From Roseivivax lentus (lineage in GTDB: Bacteria > Pseudomonadota > Alphaproteobacteria > Rhodobacterales > Rhodobacteraceae), in contig NZ_FTOQ01000024.1 of assembly GCF_900156805.1 (NCBI RefSeq), forward strand, positions 1-45,120: DNA of 45,120 nt. The letters run 5' to 3'. A program made the position numbers and the translations under genes. Positions within the stretch are counted from its first letter, which is position 1. Every line of letters begins with the position of its first letter. The notes beneath the pieces were generated by a model. It had not been told where the DNA came from. It made no database searches and saw nothing but the letters and a program-made list of their open reading frames with translations. This document shows positions 15,261 through 23,622 of this stretch, piece by piece.

Positions 15261-16465
15261 CCGAATAGGTCACGGCGGATGCGGTCATCGATCCCGGCGG
15301 CGAGCATGCGGTCCTCGAAGCCATGGCGCAGGGAGTACATCGAGTGGCGCGGGGTCTCGAGCAGGCCGTTGGCGCGGAGGAACTTATTCACGACCGCGCT
15401 CAGGGTGGCGCGGTCCCGGTAGCGGGGGAATCCTTCGGGGAACTGCTTGATGGCCTCCAGCGAGACGCCCGTCAGCGGGATCACGCGGCGGGCGTAGTGG
15501 CTCTTCAACTGCCGCCCCTCCGCTTCGATGGAGATGTGCGGCACGTCGCAGTCGAGCCGGATCGTGTCCGCCGTTAGCGCCGCGCCCTCGAAAGGGCGGT
15601 ATCCGGTGTTGATCATCCCCAGCAGTAAAGCGCGTGCTTGCCAATTCAAGCCGTCCAGCGCACCGGGCGCGAGCAGCCGCGTCCTGATCCAGTCCTCGCT
15701 GAAGGGCGGGCGTGTCTGCTTTTCACCTTCCTTGAAGGACAACTCGCCAAGCGGCAGCGACAGGCCGAGCCGCTTCATCGTGTTCACGGTCTTGAGCACA
15801 TCGCCCAGGTGGATCAGGTCCTTGTTAGCCGAGTTCGCGGTGACCTCGCCCGCCTCGATGCGGTCAAGCCAGTGCTGGCGGAAATCCAGCATGTCGTCGC
15901 GGGTGATGTTTGCGATTTCCTTGTTGCCGACGACAGCCACAAAGTTCTTCACCGCCTTCTTGCGCGGGGCCTCCCATCTGCGCAGCTGGTCTTCGCTCTT
16001 GCCGAGGGTCTTCTCCTTGGCGAGAGTCCAGTAGAGCTCGAGCGCCTTGGTGACCGTGATGCGGGGTTCGGGAACCGTGCCGAGAAGAGCGGCGGCCTCG
16101 ATGGCATCGGGCTGGTTCGCTGGAGCGGGAATGGCCTCGACGCGCTCGACGACTTCCTCAATCGGCAACTTGGCCACGGCCCCCGCATCCAGATACCGAA
16201 AGCCCCGTGCTCGGGCGAGGTCGCGCGCCGCTTCGTAGCGCGCCTCTGCGTCGGCACTGTTCCCGGCCAGCCGCGCCTCCCACGCCTCGATCATCTGGCT
16301 CCACGCGCGATCCGCCTTGCTCCGCGCGACGGTCTCCGAGTCGGTGTGCAGGCTGATCCAGACGGTTTCGCGCGGCTCGATACTCCGGTACCGGCGCGGG
16401 ACGCGGCGGCGGAGGTGATAGAGACGGCCTCGTTTCGCGATGCTTATGGCGGAGAAATCCCCCAT
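15179..16465 (-). CDS. Tyrosine recombinase / phage integrase
   Basis: A 428-residue site-specific recombinase. The N-terminus matches the DUF6538 domain found in alphaproteobacterial integrases (RRRVPRRYRSIEPRETVWIS). A SAM-like core-binding domain follows, then the catalytic domain: Arg in NTGYRPFEGAAL, Arg380-His381 in YSLRHGFEDR, His403 in GHRLDRERY and nucleophile Tyr410. The first His of the usual HxxR box is Tyr377 here, a substitution I believe also occurs in other DUF6538 integrases. The start at 16465 has no ribosome-binding site but lies directly against three 12-bp repeats. The integrase marks this end as a mobile island carrying the BREX operon and possibly the phage module. Confidence 0.85.
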   Translation of the reverse strand: MGDFSAISIAKRGRLYHLRRRVPRRYRSIEPRETVWISLHTDSETVARSKADRAWSQMIEAWEARLAGNSADAEARYEAARDLARARGFRYLDAGAVAKLPIEEVVERVEAIPAPANQPDAIEAAALLGTVPEPRITVTKALELYWTLAKEKTLGKSEDQLRRWEAPRKKAVKNFVAVVGNKEIANITRDDMLDFRQHWLDRIEAGEVTANSANKDLIHLGDVLKTVNTMKRLGLSLPLGELSFKEGEKQTRPPFSEDWIRTRLLAPGALDGLNWQARALLLGMINTGYRPFEGAALTADTIRLDCDVPHISIEAEGRQLKSHYARRVIPLTGVSLEAIKQFPEGFPRYRDRATLSAVVNKFLRANGLLETPRHSMYSLRHGFEDRMLAAGIDDRIRRDLFGHRLDRERYGKGASLEHVATLVARIAF

Positions 16466-16466
16466 T

Positions 16467-16502
16467 TGTGCAGCAAATTGTGTAGCAAAATGTGCAGCAA
16501 AT
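16467..16502. repeat. Three tandem 12-bp repeats at the integrase start
   Basis: TGTGCAGCAAAT (16467-16478), TGTGTAGCAAAA (16479-16490) and TGTGCAGCAAAT (16491-16502) lie head to tail immediately upstream of the integrase start codon. They could be arm-type sites for the integrase, sites for the adjacent HTH protein, or an operator. They occupy the place where a ribosome-binding site would be, so a bound protein would block expression. Confidence 0.6.
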
Positions 16503-16877
16503 CAAGTGGACCAAACACGGCCTTCAGCGCGAAAACGCCGAATTCCTCCCTACTATCTGGTAGTTATAAGATGCCGAACTTGAAGAAAATGGCGGAGGGA
16601 ATGACTCGACAATTAAATCGGCTGTTTTGGCAGTTCGGATCGGGTCTAGACGCCACGAAAACCCCTGAAATCTTGAGAAAAGTGTCCGAACCCGTATCGA
16701 TGGGGTCCGCTCCGTCACGATCGTTCCGACGCGGCTCCGATGACTTGCGCCTATTTACCCCCGCCCCGCCTGTTTCAAACATAGCCTCCGAGCACGCAAC
16801 ATACCGACTTGAATAGGTTTTCTTCTCACGCATTCGTTCTCTTGCGACCGAAGTGAGTTGCGCAAAAGGAGACGAAA
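16503..16877. other. Divergent intergenic region, integrase / HTH gene
   Basis: About 375 bp without a convincing gene. It must hold the promoters for both flanking genes. AAAAGGAG just before 16878 is a strong ribosome-binding site for the HTH gene. No other element could be assigned with confidence. Confidence 0.4.
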
Positions 16878-17078
16878 ATGAGCGAAGTATGTCTGAGCCA
16901 GATCGAACTAGCGGCCCGATGGAAGATCAGCCACCGAACACTTGAACGCTGGCGTTGGGCCCAGGAAGGTCCGCGATACCTGAAGATCGGCGGCCGGGTT
17001 GTATACAGAGTGTCCGACGTCGAGGCCTTTGAACGCGAGGTTCAGAGCTTTCCGGACGAGCTACCGGCTGAAAGCTGA
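16878..17078 (+). CDS. Small HTH protein (AlpA/excisionase-like)
   Basis: A 66-residue MerR-like/HTH_17 protein: LSQIELAARWKISHRTLERW, then GPRYLKIGGRVVYRVSDVEA. This is the compact winged HTH found in AlpA-type regulators and recombination directionality factors. A very strong ribosome-binding site precedes it. It is divergent from the integrase across the repeat-bearing region, so it is probably the excisionase or the integrase regulator. A role in BREX control cannot be ruled out because it also lies just upstream of brxR. Confidence 0.75.
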   Translation: MSEVCLSQIELAARWKISHRTLERWRWAQEGPRYLKIGGRVVYRVSDVEAFEREVQSFPDELPAES

Positions 17079-17145
17079 GCAGCCTACCTCGCCCCTCCCA
17101 GGGTTGCGACATCGCGAAAAAGACAATCTTCCGAAGCATTTCGAT

Positions 17146-17218
17146 TGAACGCGACATGACTCCCGGCTAGCCTCCAGTCAGCACAAAAATTGGACGCGCA
17201 TATTAATCAAACGCGCCG
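17146..17218. promoter_or_regulatory. Repeated ACGCG motifs upstream of brxR
   Basis: The 155-bp gap before the WYL regulator has three similar boxes: TTGAACGCGAC from 17146, TTGGACGCGCA from 17191 and TCAAACGCGCC from 17208. An AT-rich TATTAAT sits between the last two. BrxR-type WYL repressors bind upstream of their own gene, so these are candidate operator and promoter elements. This is inference from repetition only. Confidence 0.3.
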
Positions 17219-17233
17219 AGCTGGGAGTGCTAA

Positions 17234-18112
17234 GTGGAAAGTGACAAATCAGAGCTTCGTTGGGGAGTCGCGCAGCGCCTCGAGTTCATCGAGTTCCGAT
17301 TGTTTTGGGAGGGGCGAGTGAACCGCAGCGATTTGATGGAGCAGTTCGGGCTGTCGGTAAACCAAGCGTCCGCCGACCTGAATCGCTACATCGGCTTTGC
17401 GCCTGACAACATGGTCTATGACAAGAGCGCGCGGACGTATGTCCGGGGTCCCGACTACGCTGCACAGTTTCTGAAACCTGACGCCAGCCGCTACCTCGCG
17501 CAGCTACGGTCTTTGGCCGATGGCATCATGGACAGCGACGATACCTGGATCGCTGAACTGCCATCCTATGATGCTGCGCCAACCCCGGCCCGTGGCGTGA
17601 ACCCTGTCACCCTGCGATCCGTTGTCGGTGCCATCCGCCGATCCGAGGCCATCGAGGTGAAGTACCAGTCCCTTTCGCGCCCCGAGCCGAGCTGGCGTTG
17701 GATCGCGCCTCACGCCATCGGGTTCGACGGCTTCCGCTGGCACACGCGGGCGTTCTGTAGGACGGACGAGGTATTCAAGGACTTCCTGCTCTCTCGCATC
17801 ATCTCGACGCGCAGTGTTGAAGCCAGTGCGGTCACGGATGCTGCCGATGCGGACTGGCAAGAGCACGTCACGCTTGAGATTTGCCCCCACCCTAAACTCT
17901 CCGAGGACCAGAAGAAGGTGATCGCGCTGGACTATGGGATGCGCGATGGCAAGGCGAAGATCAAGGTTCGACGCGCGCTGCTTTACTACGCGCTCAAACG
18001 GCTTGGGCTCGACAGCAACGCTGCTGCCCGCCCTCCCCAAGAACAACAAATTGTCTTGGTGTCCCCAATTGCAGGCCTGGCACCAGGCAGTTCTATAGAA
18101 AGAGAGGGCTAG
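17234..18112 (+). CDS. brxR: WYL-domain transcriptional regulator (BrxR-like)
   Basis: A 292-residue protein with an N-terminal winged HTH (RLEFIEFRLFWEGRVNRSDL, then LMEQFGLSVNQASADLNRYI) and a WYL ligand-sensing domain (IEVKYQSLSRPEPSWRWIAP, then PHAIGFDGFRWHTRAFC). This is the architecture of BrxR, the repressor at the head of many BREX operons. It starts at GTG 17234 after GGGAG. Its stop abuts the ATG of the next gene, so it is translated with the operon. It probably represses the operon and senses a nucleotide or nucleic-acid signal through the WYL fold. Confidence 0.85.
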   Translation: MESDKSELRWGVAQRLEFIEFRLFWEGRVNRSDLMEQFGLSVNQASADLNRYIGFAPDNMVYDKSARTYVRGPDYAAQFLKPDASRYLAQLRSLADGIMDSDDTWIAELPSYDAAPTPARGVNPVTLRSVVGAIRRSEAIEVKYQSLSRPEPSWRWIAPHAIGFDGFRWHTRAFCRTDEVFKDFLLSRIISTRSVEASAVTDAADADWQEHVTLEICPHPKLSEDQKKVIALDYGMRDGKAKIKVRRALLYYALKRLGLDSNAAARPPQEQQIVLVSPIAGLAPGSSIEREG

Positions 18113-18625
18113 ATGGTTCCTCGTGAGCAGTTTGATTTTATGCAGCGAATAATAAAGCTTCGATATCTTGTCGGGTTCCTCGGCGAGAAGTCTCAGTGCA
18201 ATTGGTGGTCAACATCGTTTTACGAGGCTTCAAGCATTCGATTTCTCGAACCGGTGTTTTCGCGAACGGCTCCTCTGGCACAGTACCATGGCGCAGTGGA
18301 AGCGGCACGTCGGTTCCACGACGAAAACTTGAGCGTGGGTTCATTCCATATTTTCCGGCTTCCAGAAGAGATCGAACAAGACCTGCACGAAATGGTCCAG
18401 GCACAACTGCTCGAGCTCTTTGATCCCAGCTTGATCGTTGATCAGGCATCCGCTCTGAGCGCTCTTGCGAAGATCAGCAATGGAACAGCTGATGAGGCTG
18501 TCGGACCTGTTCTGGTTGGAAAGATCGACGACCTCCGCTCATCCGCTCTCTTGGACAAGATTGCCGAGATCTACCGGATGGCGCTGTCATCCGACACGCA
18601 AGCTCTTCCTTACTTGGTCGTATGA
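18113..18625 (+). CDS. brxE: BrxE-family BREX accessory protein
   Basis: A 170-residue protein. The block WWSTSFYEASSIRFLEPVFS, followed by AARRFHDENLSVGSFHIFRL, fits the BrxE family as I know it. BrxE has no established biochemical role. In the published BREX typing scheme it belongs to type 6 loci, whereas the remaining genes here are the type 1 set ending in brxL. The ATG directly follows the brxR stop, and its own stop overlaps brxA by ATGA, so translational coupling is likely. Recognition comes from memory of the family and should be confirmed by profile search. Confidence 0.7.
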   Translation: MVPREQFDFMQRIIKLRYLVGFLGEKSQCNWWSTSFYEASSIRFLEPVFSRTAPLAQYHGAVEAARRFHDENLSVGSFHIFRLPEEIEQDLHEMVQAQLLELFDPSLIVDQASALSALAKISNGTADEAVGPVLVGKIDDLRSSALLDKIAEIYRMALSSDTQALPYLVV

Positions 18626-19410
18626 TGGAACGGGCGCCATACACAACTCAATTGCAGGCAGGGCTGGGTCTTGTGAACGAGACCAGAGCTCTTCTCGAGT
18701 TGTGGTCACCTAGCATGTCGGCGAGCCAGCTGCATGATATTGCTCTGAAATCTGGGAGATTTCCGGAGATTACTGCGCGCCGCCTACGAAACATTGTCTC
18801 AGAGTGCTTCGCGCCGCGTTACCTGACGGCTGATGGCGAGCCCGCGCTGCATTTGAAGAAACTATCCGCCGAACTCCCTGCATCAGAGCTTGTTCAGCTC
18901 ATGCTCATCTTTACCAGCCGAGCGAACCCCATTCTTGGCGACTTTATTCGCGACGTCTACTGGGCACGTTACGCGGGCGGCTACCAAGAGGTCTCCAGCG
19001 ACGACGCAAGAGCCTTCGTGGAACGGGGAATTGACGATGGGAAGACATCGAAACGCTGGTCTGAATCAACGATCCGACGAGTGTCTGCGTACCTAACTGG
19101 ATGTTGCGCAGACTACGGATTGCTCGAGCGTGGGCTACGGTCAAGTCGGCGCATTCTTCCGTTTCGGATTTCAGCCACGACGAGCGCATATCTTGCCTAC
19201 GAGCTACATTTCCGTGGCATCGGCGACAACGCCATTCTGAACCATGATGACTGGAAGCTCTTTGGATTGGAGCGGGACGACGTGCTTGAAGAAATGAAGC
19301 GTCTTTCACTGAAAGGTCTCATCATTATCCAATCCGCGGGAGATGTCGTGCGGGTCGGCTGGAAGCAACACGACATGGAGGAGCTTTGCGATGTCCTCGC
19401 TAAGGGCTGA
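18622..19410 (+). CDS. brxA: BrxA (DUF1819) BREX protein
   Basis: A 262-residue protein of the DUF1819 family. Typical features are the N-terminal YTTQLQAGLGLVNETRALLE, the VYWARYAGGYQEVSSDDARA region and a C-terminal winged-helix-like part (LKGLIIIQSAGDVVRVGWKQ). BrxA is a small DNA-binding protein of type 1 BREX. Its exact contribution varies between systems. It starts in the ATGA overlap with brxE and overlaps brxB by 20 bp. Confidence 0.85.
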   Translation: MMERAPYTTQLQAGLGLVNETRALLELWSPSMSASQLHDIALKSGRFPEITARRLRNIVSECFAPRYLTADGEPALHLKKLSAELPASELVQLMLIFTSRANPILGDFIRDVYWARYAGGYQEVSSDDARAFVERGIDDGKTSKRWSESTIRRVSAYLTGCCADYGLLERGLRSSRRILPFRISATTSAYLAYELHFRGIGDNAILNHDDWKLFGLERDDVLEEMKRLSLKGLIIIQSAGDVVRVGWKQHDMEELCDVLAKG

Positions 19411-19966
19411 CTTTGACGAACTTCGTGAGAGGATTCGGCATGGCCGCGAGCTCGGGCATGCGAGCTTCGAGCCGATCTACTACCTCATCTTTTCTCCAGA
19501 CCAAATTTTGGAAGTTAAGCGGCAAACGCCAGCTTGGGAGGCAAAGCTGCACCAAGAAGGATGGGACGTTCACGTCTTCTCGGTGACCGAAAATCTATGG
19601 GGACTTCTGCAGGAAGACCCCTTCTGGTCCTTGTGCGTTCAACAAGACAAAGCTTCCCCAGGCGATTGGGCTCGAACAAACCTGGCGCTGGCAGATATTG
19701 TTGCAAATGGTGGCGGCCTATTGCGCAGGCTGGAGGACGCTCTAAAGCCCCTTGAGGGCAACCCAAGCGCATTGCTTTTGGTCACAGACCTTGAGGCGCT
19801 GCATCCTTTCCTTCGGATTGGCGCGATCGAGAGCCAACTCCAAGGCCAGTTTCATGTGCCGACGATCTTCCTCTACCCAGGGGTTCGCACCGGCAAGACC
19901 CGCCTCAAGTTTCTCGGGTTCTACCCCGAAGACGGCAATTACCGCTCTGTCCACGTTGGCGGCTAG
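19391..19966 (+). CDS. brxB: BrxB (DUF1788) BREX protein
   Basis: A 191-residue DUF1788 protein: FEPIYYLIFSPDQILEVKRQ, then LLLVTDLEALHPFLRIGAIE, then VPTIFLYPGVRTGKTRLKFL, all characteristic blocks. BrxB is essential for defence and methylation in studied type 1 systems, but its mechanism is unsettled. The ATG at 19391 follows GAGGAG inside the end of brxA. It lies 27 bp before brxC. Confidence 0.88.
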   Translation: MSSLRADFDELRERIRHGRELGHASFEPIYYLIFSPDQILEVKRQTPAWEAKLHQEGWDVHVFSVTENLWGLLQEDPFWSLCVQQDKASPGDWARTNLALADIVANGGGLLRRLEDALKPLEGNPSALLLVTDLEALHPFLRIGAIESQLQGQFHVPTIFLYPGVRTGKTRLKFLGFYPEDGNYRSVHVGG

Positions 19967-19993
19967 AGGCAGAAAGGTTTCAGGGATACCAAA

Positions 19994-22900
19994 ATGAGCA
20001 TTAGATCTCTCTTCGATCCAAGCAAAGACATCTACAGGACCATCGAGAAGGTCATCACTTATGGCGCTGCTCAGGAAGACCGCCTGAAGTCGGAGATTGC
20101 CGAATACGTTGTGACTGAAAGCATAGAGGAGCAGTTCAGACGGCTTCTCGATCGCATGCAACTCGCAATGGAGACAGGCGGCGAAAATGAAGTGGGCGTG
20201 TGGGTTTCCGGCTTCTATGGATCGGGCAAAAGCTCGTTCACGAAGTACCTTGGTCTCGCATTCGATGACCAGCGCACGATCGAAGGAACGCCTTTCATCA
20301 AATACCTGCAGGATCGTCTGCATAAGCCGCAAACCAAAGCCCTGCTGAACACGGTTGCACAGCGTTTCCCCGCGGCCGTTGTGATGCTCGACCTGGCAAG
20401 CGAAATGCTGGCAGGCGCGACGATGGAGGACGTGTCCACCGTTCTCTACTTTAAAGTGCTTCAATGGGCTGGCTACTCCCGCAACCTTAAGGTCGCGGCT
20501 TTTGAGCGAATGGTCGAAAAAGATGGCCGTACCGAGGAGCTATATCGTCTTGTCGCAGAAGCACTGCCAGGAGCGACATGGGATCGTGTCCAGAACAACC
20601 CCCTCGCCATTGATGGCCTAATCCCAAAAATCGCGCACGAGATGTATCCGGCGTTGTTCCCAGAGGCGAAGAGCTTCTCTTCGAGCACAGAAGGATTCTT
20701 TCAGTTTGAAGACCAACGCGTCCAGGAGATGATCGACATTGTTCGCTCCAAGAGTGGCAAGCAGAACATCATCTTTATCGTCGATGAGGTGGGTCAGTAT
20801 GTTGCCTCGCGCGACAACCTGATCCTCAATCTGGATGGTCTTGCGAAAAACCTGAAACGTCTCGGAGATGGCAAAGCCTGGATCATCTCAACGGCCCAGC
20901 AAACGCTCACGGAAGACGATCCTCGGGCCGCACTCAACTCAGACAAGCTCTACAAGCTCAAGGATCGTTTTCCGATTCAGATCGATCTCGAATCCAGCGA
21001 TATTAAGGAAATCTGCTACCGGCGCCTGCTTGGAAAATCACCCAGCGGAGAGGAGCAACTTGGGAAGTTGTTTGACGCGCATGGTCAAGCGCTTCGACAC
21101 AACACGAGGCTTCAAGATGCGAAATACTACGATGCCGACTTCAGCCGTGAGACGTTCATAAACCTGTACCCCTTCCTTCCCGCGCACTTTGACATTCTTC
21201 TCCATTTGCTCGGTGCACTAGCCAAGTCGACCGGCGGCATTGGCCTTCGATCGGCCATCAAGGTCGTCCAGGATGTTCTGAAGGGTGAAGGCGGATCAAC
21301 CGCCATGGCAGATCAACCGATTGGCTGGCTTGCGACGACTGTTACGCTCTACGACGAACTTGAGAAGGACATTCGACGGGCTTTCCCGTCAGTGCATCAG
21401 GCCGTTGGGAAAGTGCTCATTCGCTTCCCAGATGGTGATCTCCATCAGGATATCGCTAAATCAGTCGCGGTTCTTCAGATCCTCGGGAACTTGCCAGTTA
21501 GCGTCCAGAATGTCGCCAGCTTGATGCATCCCTCAATCACTTCAGCGTCCCAACTCGACAAGGTGAAAGAAGCTGTTGATGAGATGCTGGGCGACGTGTT
21601 GGTTCCGCTCGGAGAGAAGGACGGAACCCTTGTCTTCTTGAGTGAGAAACTTCGCGATATTGAGCAAGAGCGTGGAGCGTTGGCGCTTCGCTCCGTCGAT
21701 GTTCGGCGGATCTTTAGCGACTCTGTTCGTGAAGTATTCGACCCGTTGCCAAGGGTCAGCCTCCACGGGACTTTGGCTGTTGCGTCCGGGATCAAAGTTC
21801 AATCTGGCAGTGCCGTAACAAGCCTTGCTGGAGATCAAAACACCGTCCAGACGGTCCTGGAGTTGGTAGCTGCCACCGACTACGACACAGCGCGCAATAG
21901 GATGCTCGACGATTCTCGCAGCCGTACCGGGCGGAACATCATCGGCTTGCTTGCCCGCTCAAACCCAGAAATGGACGATTTGGCAAACGATATCTATCGG
22001 TGCCAACGCATTGCCGAACTTCATCGGAACGAACCCGACCAGGAGGTGCGCGACTACTGTTCCGGCCAATTGGACAGGGCGGCCAAGTTGGCCACGCAAC
22101 TTCAAAGCAAGATCAAGCAAACGCTCCAGGCCGGATCGTTCGTCTTTCGTGGCCAGGCGACTGCTGTGTCTGCTCTGGATCCCAATCTGCTGGATGCAGC
22201 CAAGAAGCTCCTGAACGATGTGGCGACGCAGGTGTTCGATCGCTACATCGAGGCTCCTGTTCGTGCAGGTACCGATACTGCTGAGAAATTCCTGAAGGTG
22301 GCCAACCCCGCCGCGATAAGCAGCGGGATTGATCCACTTGGCCTTGTTCAAACAACCTCCGGCCGAGCGTCGTTCAAGACCGACCACAAGGCGATGACAA
22401 GCATTCGGGACTACATCGACAAACGCGGCACCGTAGATGGAAAGCGGCTGCTCGACGACTTCAGTAGCGATCCTTTCGGATGGTCACCTGACACGACCCG
22501 CTACATTCTTGCCGCCATGCTGATGGCCGGAGAGATCAAATTGAAGGTCTCTGGTCGAGAAGTGACCGCCGCTGGTCAGCAGGCCATCGACGCACTCAAG
22601 ACAAACAATTCGTTCAAACAGATTGGCGTTGCCCTTCGGGATGAGCGTCCGTCCAACGAAACGCTTGGCCGCGCTGCAGATCGACTAACCGAGTTGATCG
22701 GCGACATTGTCATTCCGCTTGAACAGGAAATCAGCAAAGCCGCCGCCAAGCATTTCCCACGCTTCCAACACGACTACGGCTCGTTGGGAGAGAAGCTCGG
22801 CGGTTTGGGGCTTGCTGGCGGCGACCGTGTCCGAGTGATGAACCAGGAGCTCGCGGACGTCATGTTCACCGACGCCTCAGACGCGCCACAACGCCTAGGC

Positions 22901-23620
22901 GCGGAGACGTCCGCTCTCTCCGACAACCTCAAATGGGCACTCGAGGTAAAGCGTGCGCTGGACAATGGCCTTGATGGAACCCTGCGCGAACTTCAGTCGC
23001 ACCGCCAAGATATCGAAGCGCTCCCGGATACAGGCGTGCCGGGTGAACTGCGAAACGAACTAAGCGAAGACCTGTCGGCACTTACCGAACGCCTCAAAAC
23101 TGAGGACTTCTTCAAGCATAGCGCAGACTTCAGCTCGTTGCTCACGCATGTCAAAGGCCGCGTCCGTGAGGCTGTGATCTCGCTTTCGGACCAGCAAAAA
23201 CTACGCATCAAGGAAGGTGCGGTGGAGCTTCAACGCGTGCCTGAATGGGGAGAGTTGACCCAGGAAGAGCGCGGCAGCGCCATCTGCCAGCTGGACGGTC
23301 TTGAACTGATGGCGTCTCACGACCTTGCGGGCCTGCGTAAGCTGCTTGCCCGTGACTATGACATCAGCAGCACGATCGACGGTCTCAGGCGCTCAATTCA
23401 ACGTCAAGGCCAAGAACGCATCCGCCAGCGGATCGAGGACGAGCGCGCTGAGAAAGGCAAGAAGGGCCCGGCCAGATTCGAGCAATCGGTTTCTGTGCCC
23501 ACAAAAATGACAACGGCCGCCGACCTGGACGCGCTCATCCTCAAACTCAACGAGATTAAAGCCCAGCTCGCCCTCTATGAGGAGATCGAAGTCTCATTCA
23601 GCTTCGGCAGTGAGGAGTAA
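19994..23620 (+). CDS. brxC: BrxC, BREX P-loop ATPase
   Basis: A 1208-residue AAA-type protein at the family's normal length. Walker A GFYGSGKSS is at about 73-81 (Lys79). Walker B NIIFIVDEVGQ is at about 258-268 (Asp264-Glu265). The long C-terminal half is helical with coiled-coil-like stretches (RRSIQRQGQERIRQRIEDER near the end). BrxC is the large ATPase of BREX and is needed both for host methylation and for exclusion of phage DNA replication. It ends 2 bp before pglX and is uninterrupted. Confidence 0.92.
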   Translation: MSIRSLFDPSKDIYRTIEKVITYGAAQEDRLKSEIAEYVVTESIEEQFRRLLDRMQLAMETGGENEVGVWVSGFYGSGKSSFTKYLGLAFDDQRTIEGTPFIKYLQDRLHKPQTKALLNTVAQRFPAAVVMLDLASEMLAGATMEDVSTVLYFKVLQWAGYSRNLKVAAFERMVEKDGRTEELYRLVAEALPGATWDRVQNNPLAIDGLIPKIAHEMYPALFPEAKSFSSSTEGFFQFEDQRVQEMIDIVRSKSGKQNIIFIVDEVGQYVASRDNLILNLDGLAKNLKRLGDGKAWIISTAQQTLTEDDPRAALNSDKLYKLKDRFPIQIDLESSDIKEICYRRLLGKSPSGEEQLGKLFDAHGQALRHNTRLQDAKYYDADFSRETFINLYPFLPAHFDILLHLLGALAKSTGGIGLRSAIKVVQDVLKGEGGSTAMADQPIGWLATTVTLYDELEKDIRRAFPSVHQAVGKVLIRFPDGDLHQDIAKSVAVLQILGNLPVSVQNVASLMHPSITSASQLDKVKEAVDEMLGDVLVPLGEKDGTLVFLSEKLRDIEQERGALALRSVDVRRIFSDSVREVFDPLPRVSLHGTLAVASGIKVQSGSAVTSLAGDQNTVQTVLELVAATDYDTARNRMLDDSRSRTGRNIIGLLARSNPEMDDLANDIYRCQRIAELHRNEPDQEVRDYCSGQLDRAAKLATQLQSKIKQTLQAGSFVFRGQATAVSALDPNLLDAAKKLLNDVATQVFDRYIEAPVRAGTDTAEKFLKVANPAAISSGIDPLGLVQTTSGRASFKTDHKAMTSIRDYIDKRGTVDGKRLLDDFSSDPFGWSPDTTRYILAAMLMAGEIKLKVSGREVTAAGQQAIDALKTNNSFKQIGVALRDERPSNETLGRAADRLTELIGDIVIPLEQEISKAAAKHFPRFQHDYGSLGEKLGGLGLAGGDRVRVMNQELADVMFTDASDAPQRLGAETSALSDNLKWALEVKRALDNGLDGTLRELQSHRQDIEALPDTGVPGELRNELSEDLSALTERLKTEDFFKHSADFSSLLTHVKGRVREAVISLSDQQKLRIKEGAVELQRVPEWGELTQEERGSAICQLDGLELMASHDLAGLRKLLARDYDISSTIDGLRRSIQRQGQERIRQRIEDERAEKGKKGPARFEQSVSVPTKMTTAADLDALILKLNEIKAQLALYEEIEVSFSFGSEE

Positions 23621-23622
23621 GG

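Noticed and set aside
14780-15268. Longer plus-strand frame of 162 codons near the integrase end
   Set aside because: It lacks coding character. A different frame from 14949 reads better, and even that one is uncertain.
16467-16502. Possible short CRISPR-like array at the three 12-bp repeats
   Set aside because: The repeats are contiguous without spacers and far too short. No cas genes are present.
15638-16816. Plus-strand open frame of 392 codons opposite the integrase
   Set aside because: Antisense shadow of the integrase coding region. The minus-strand protein has all catalytic residues.
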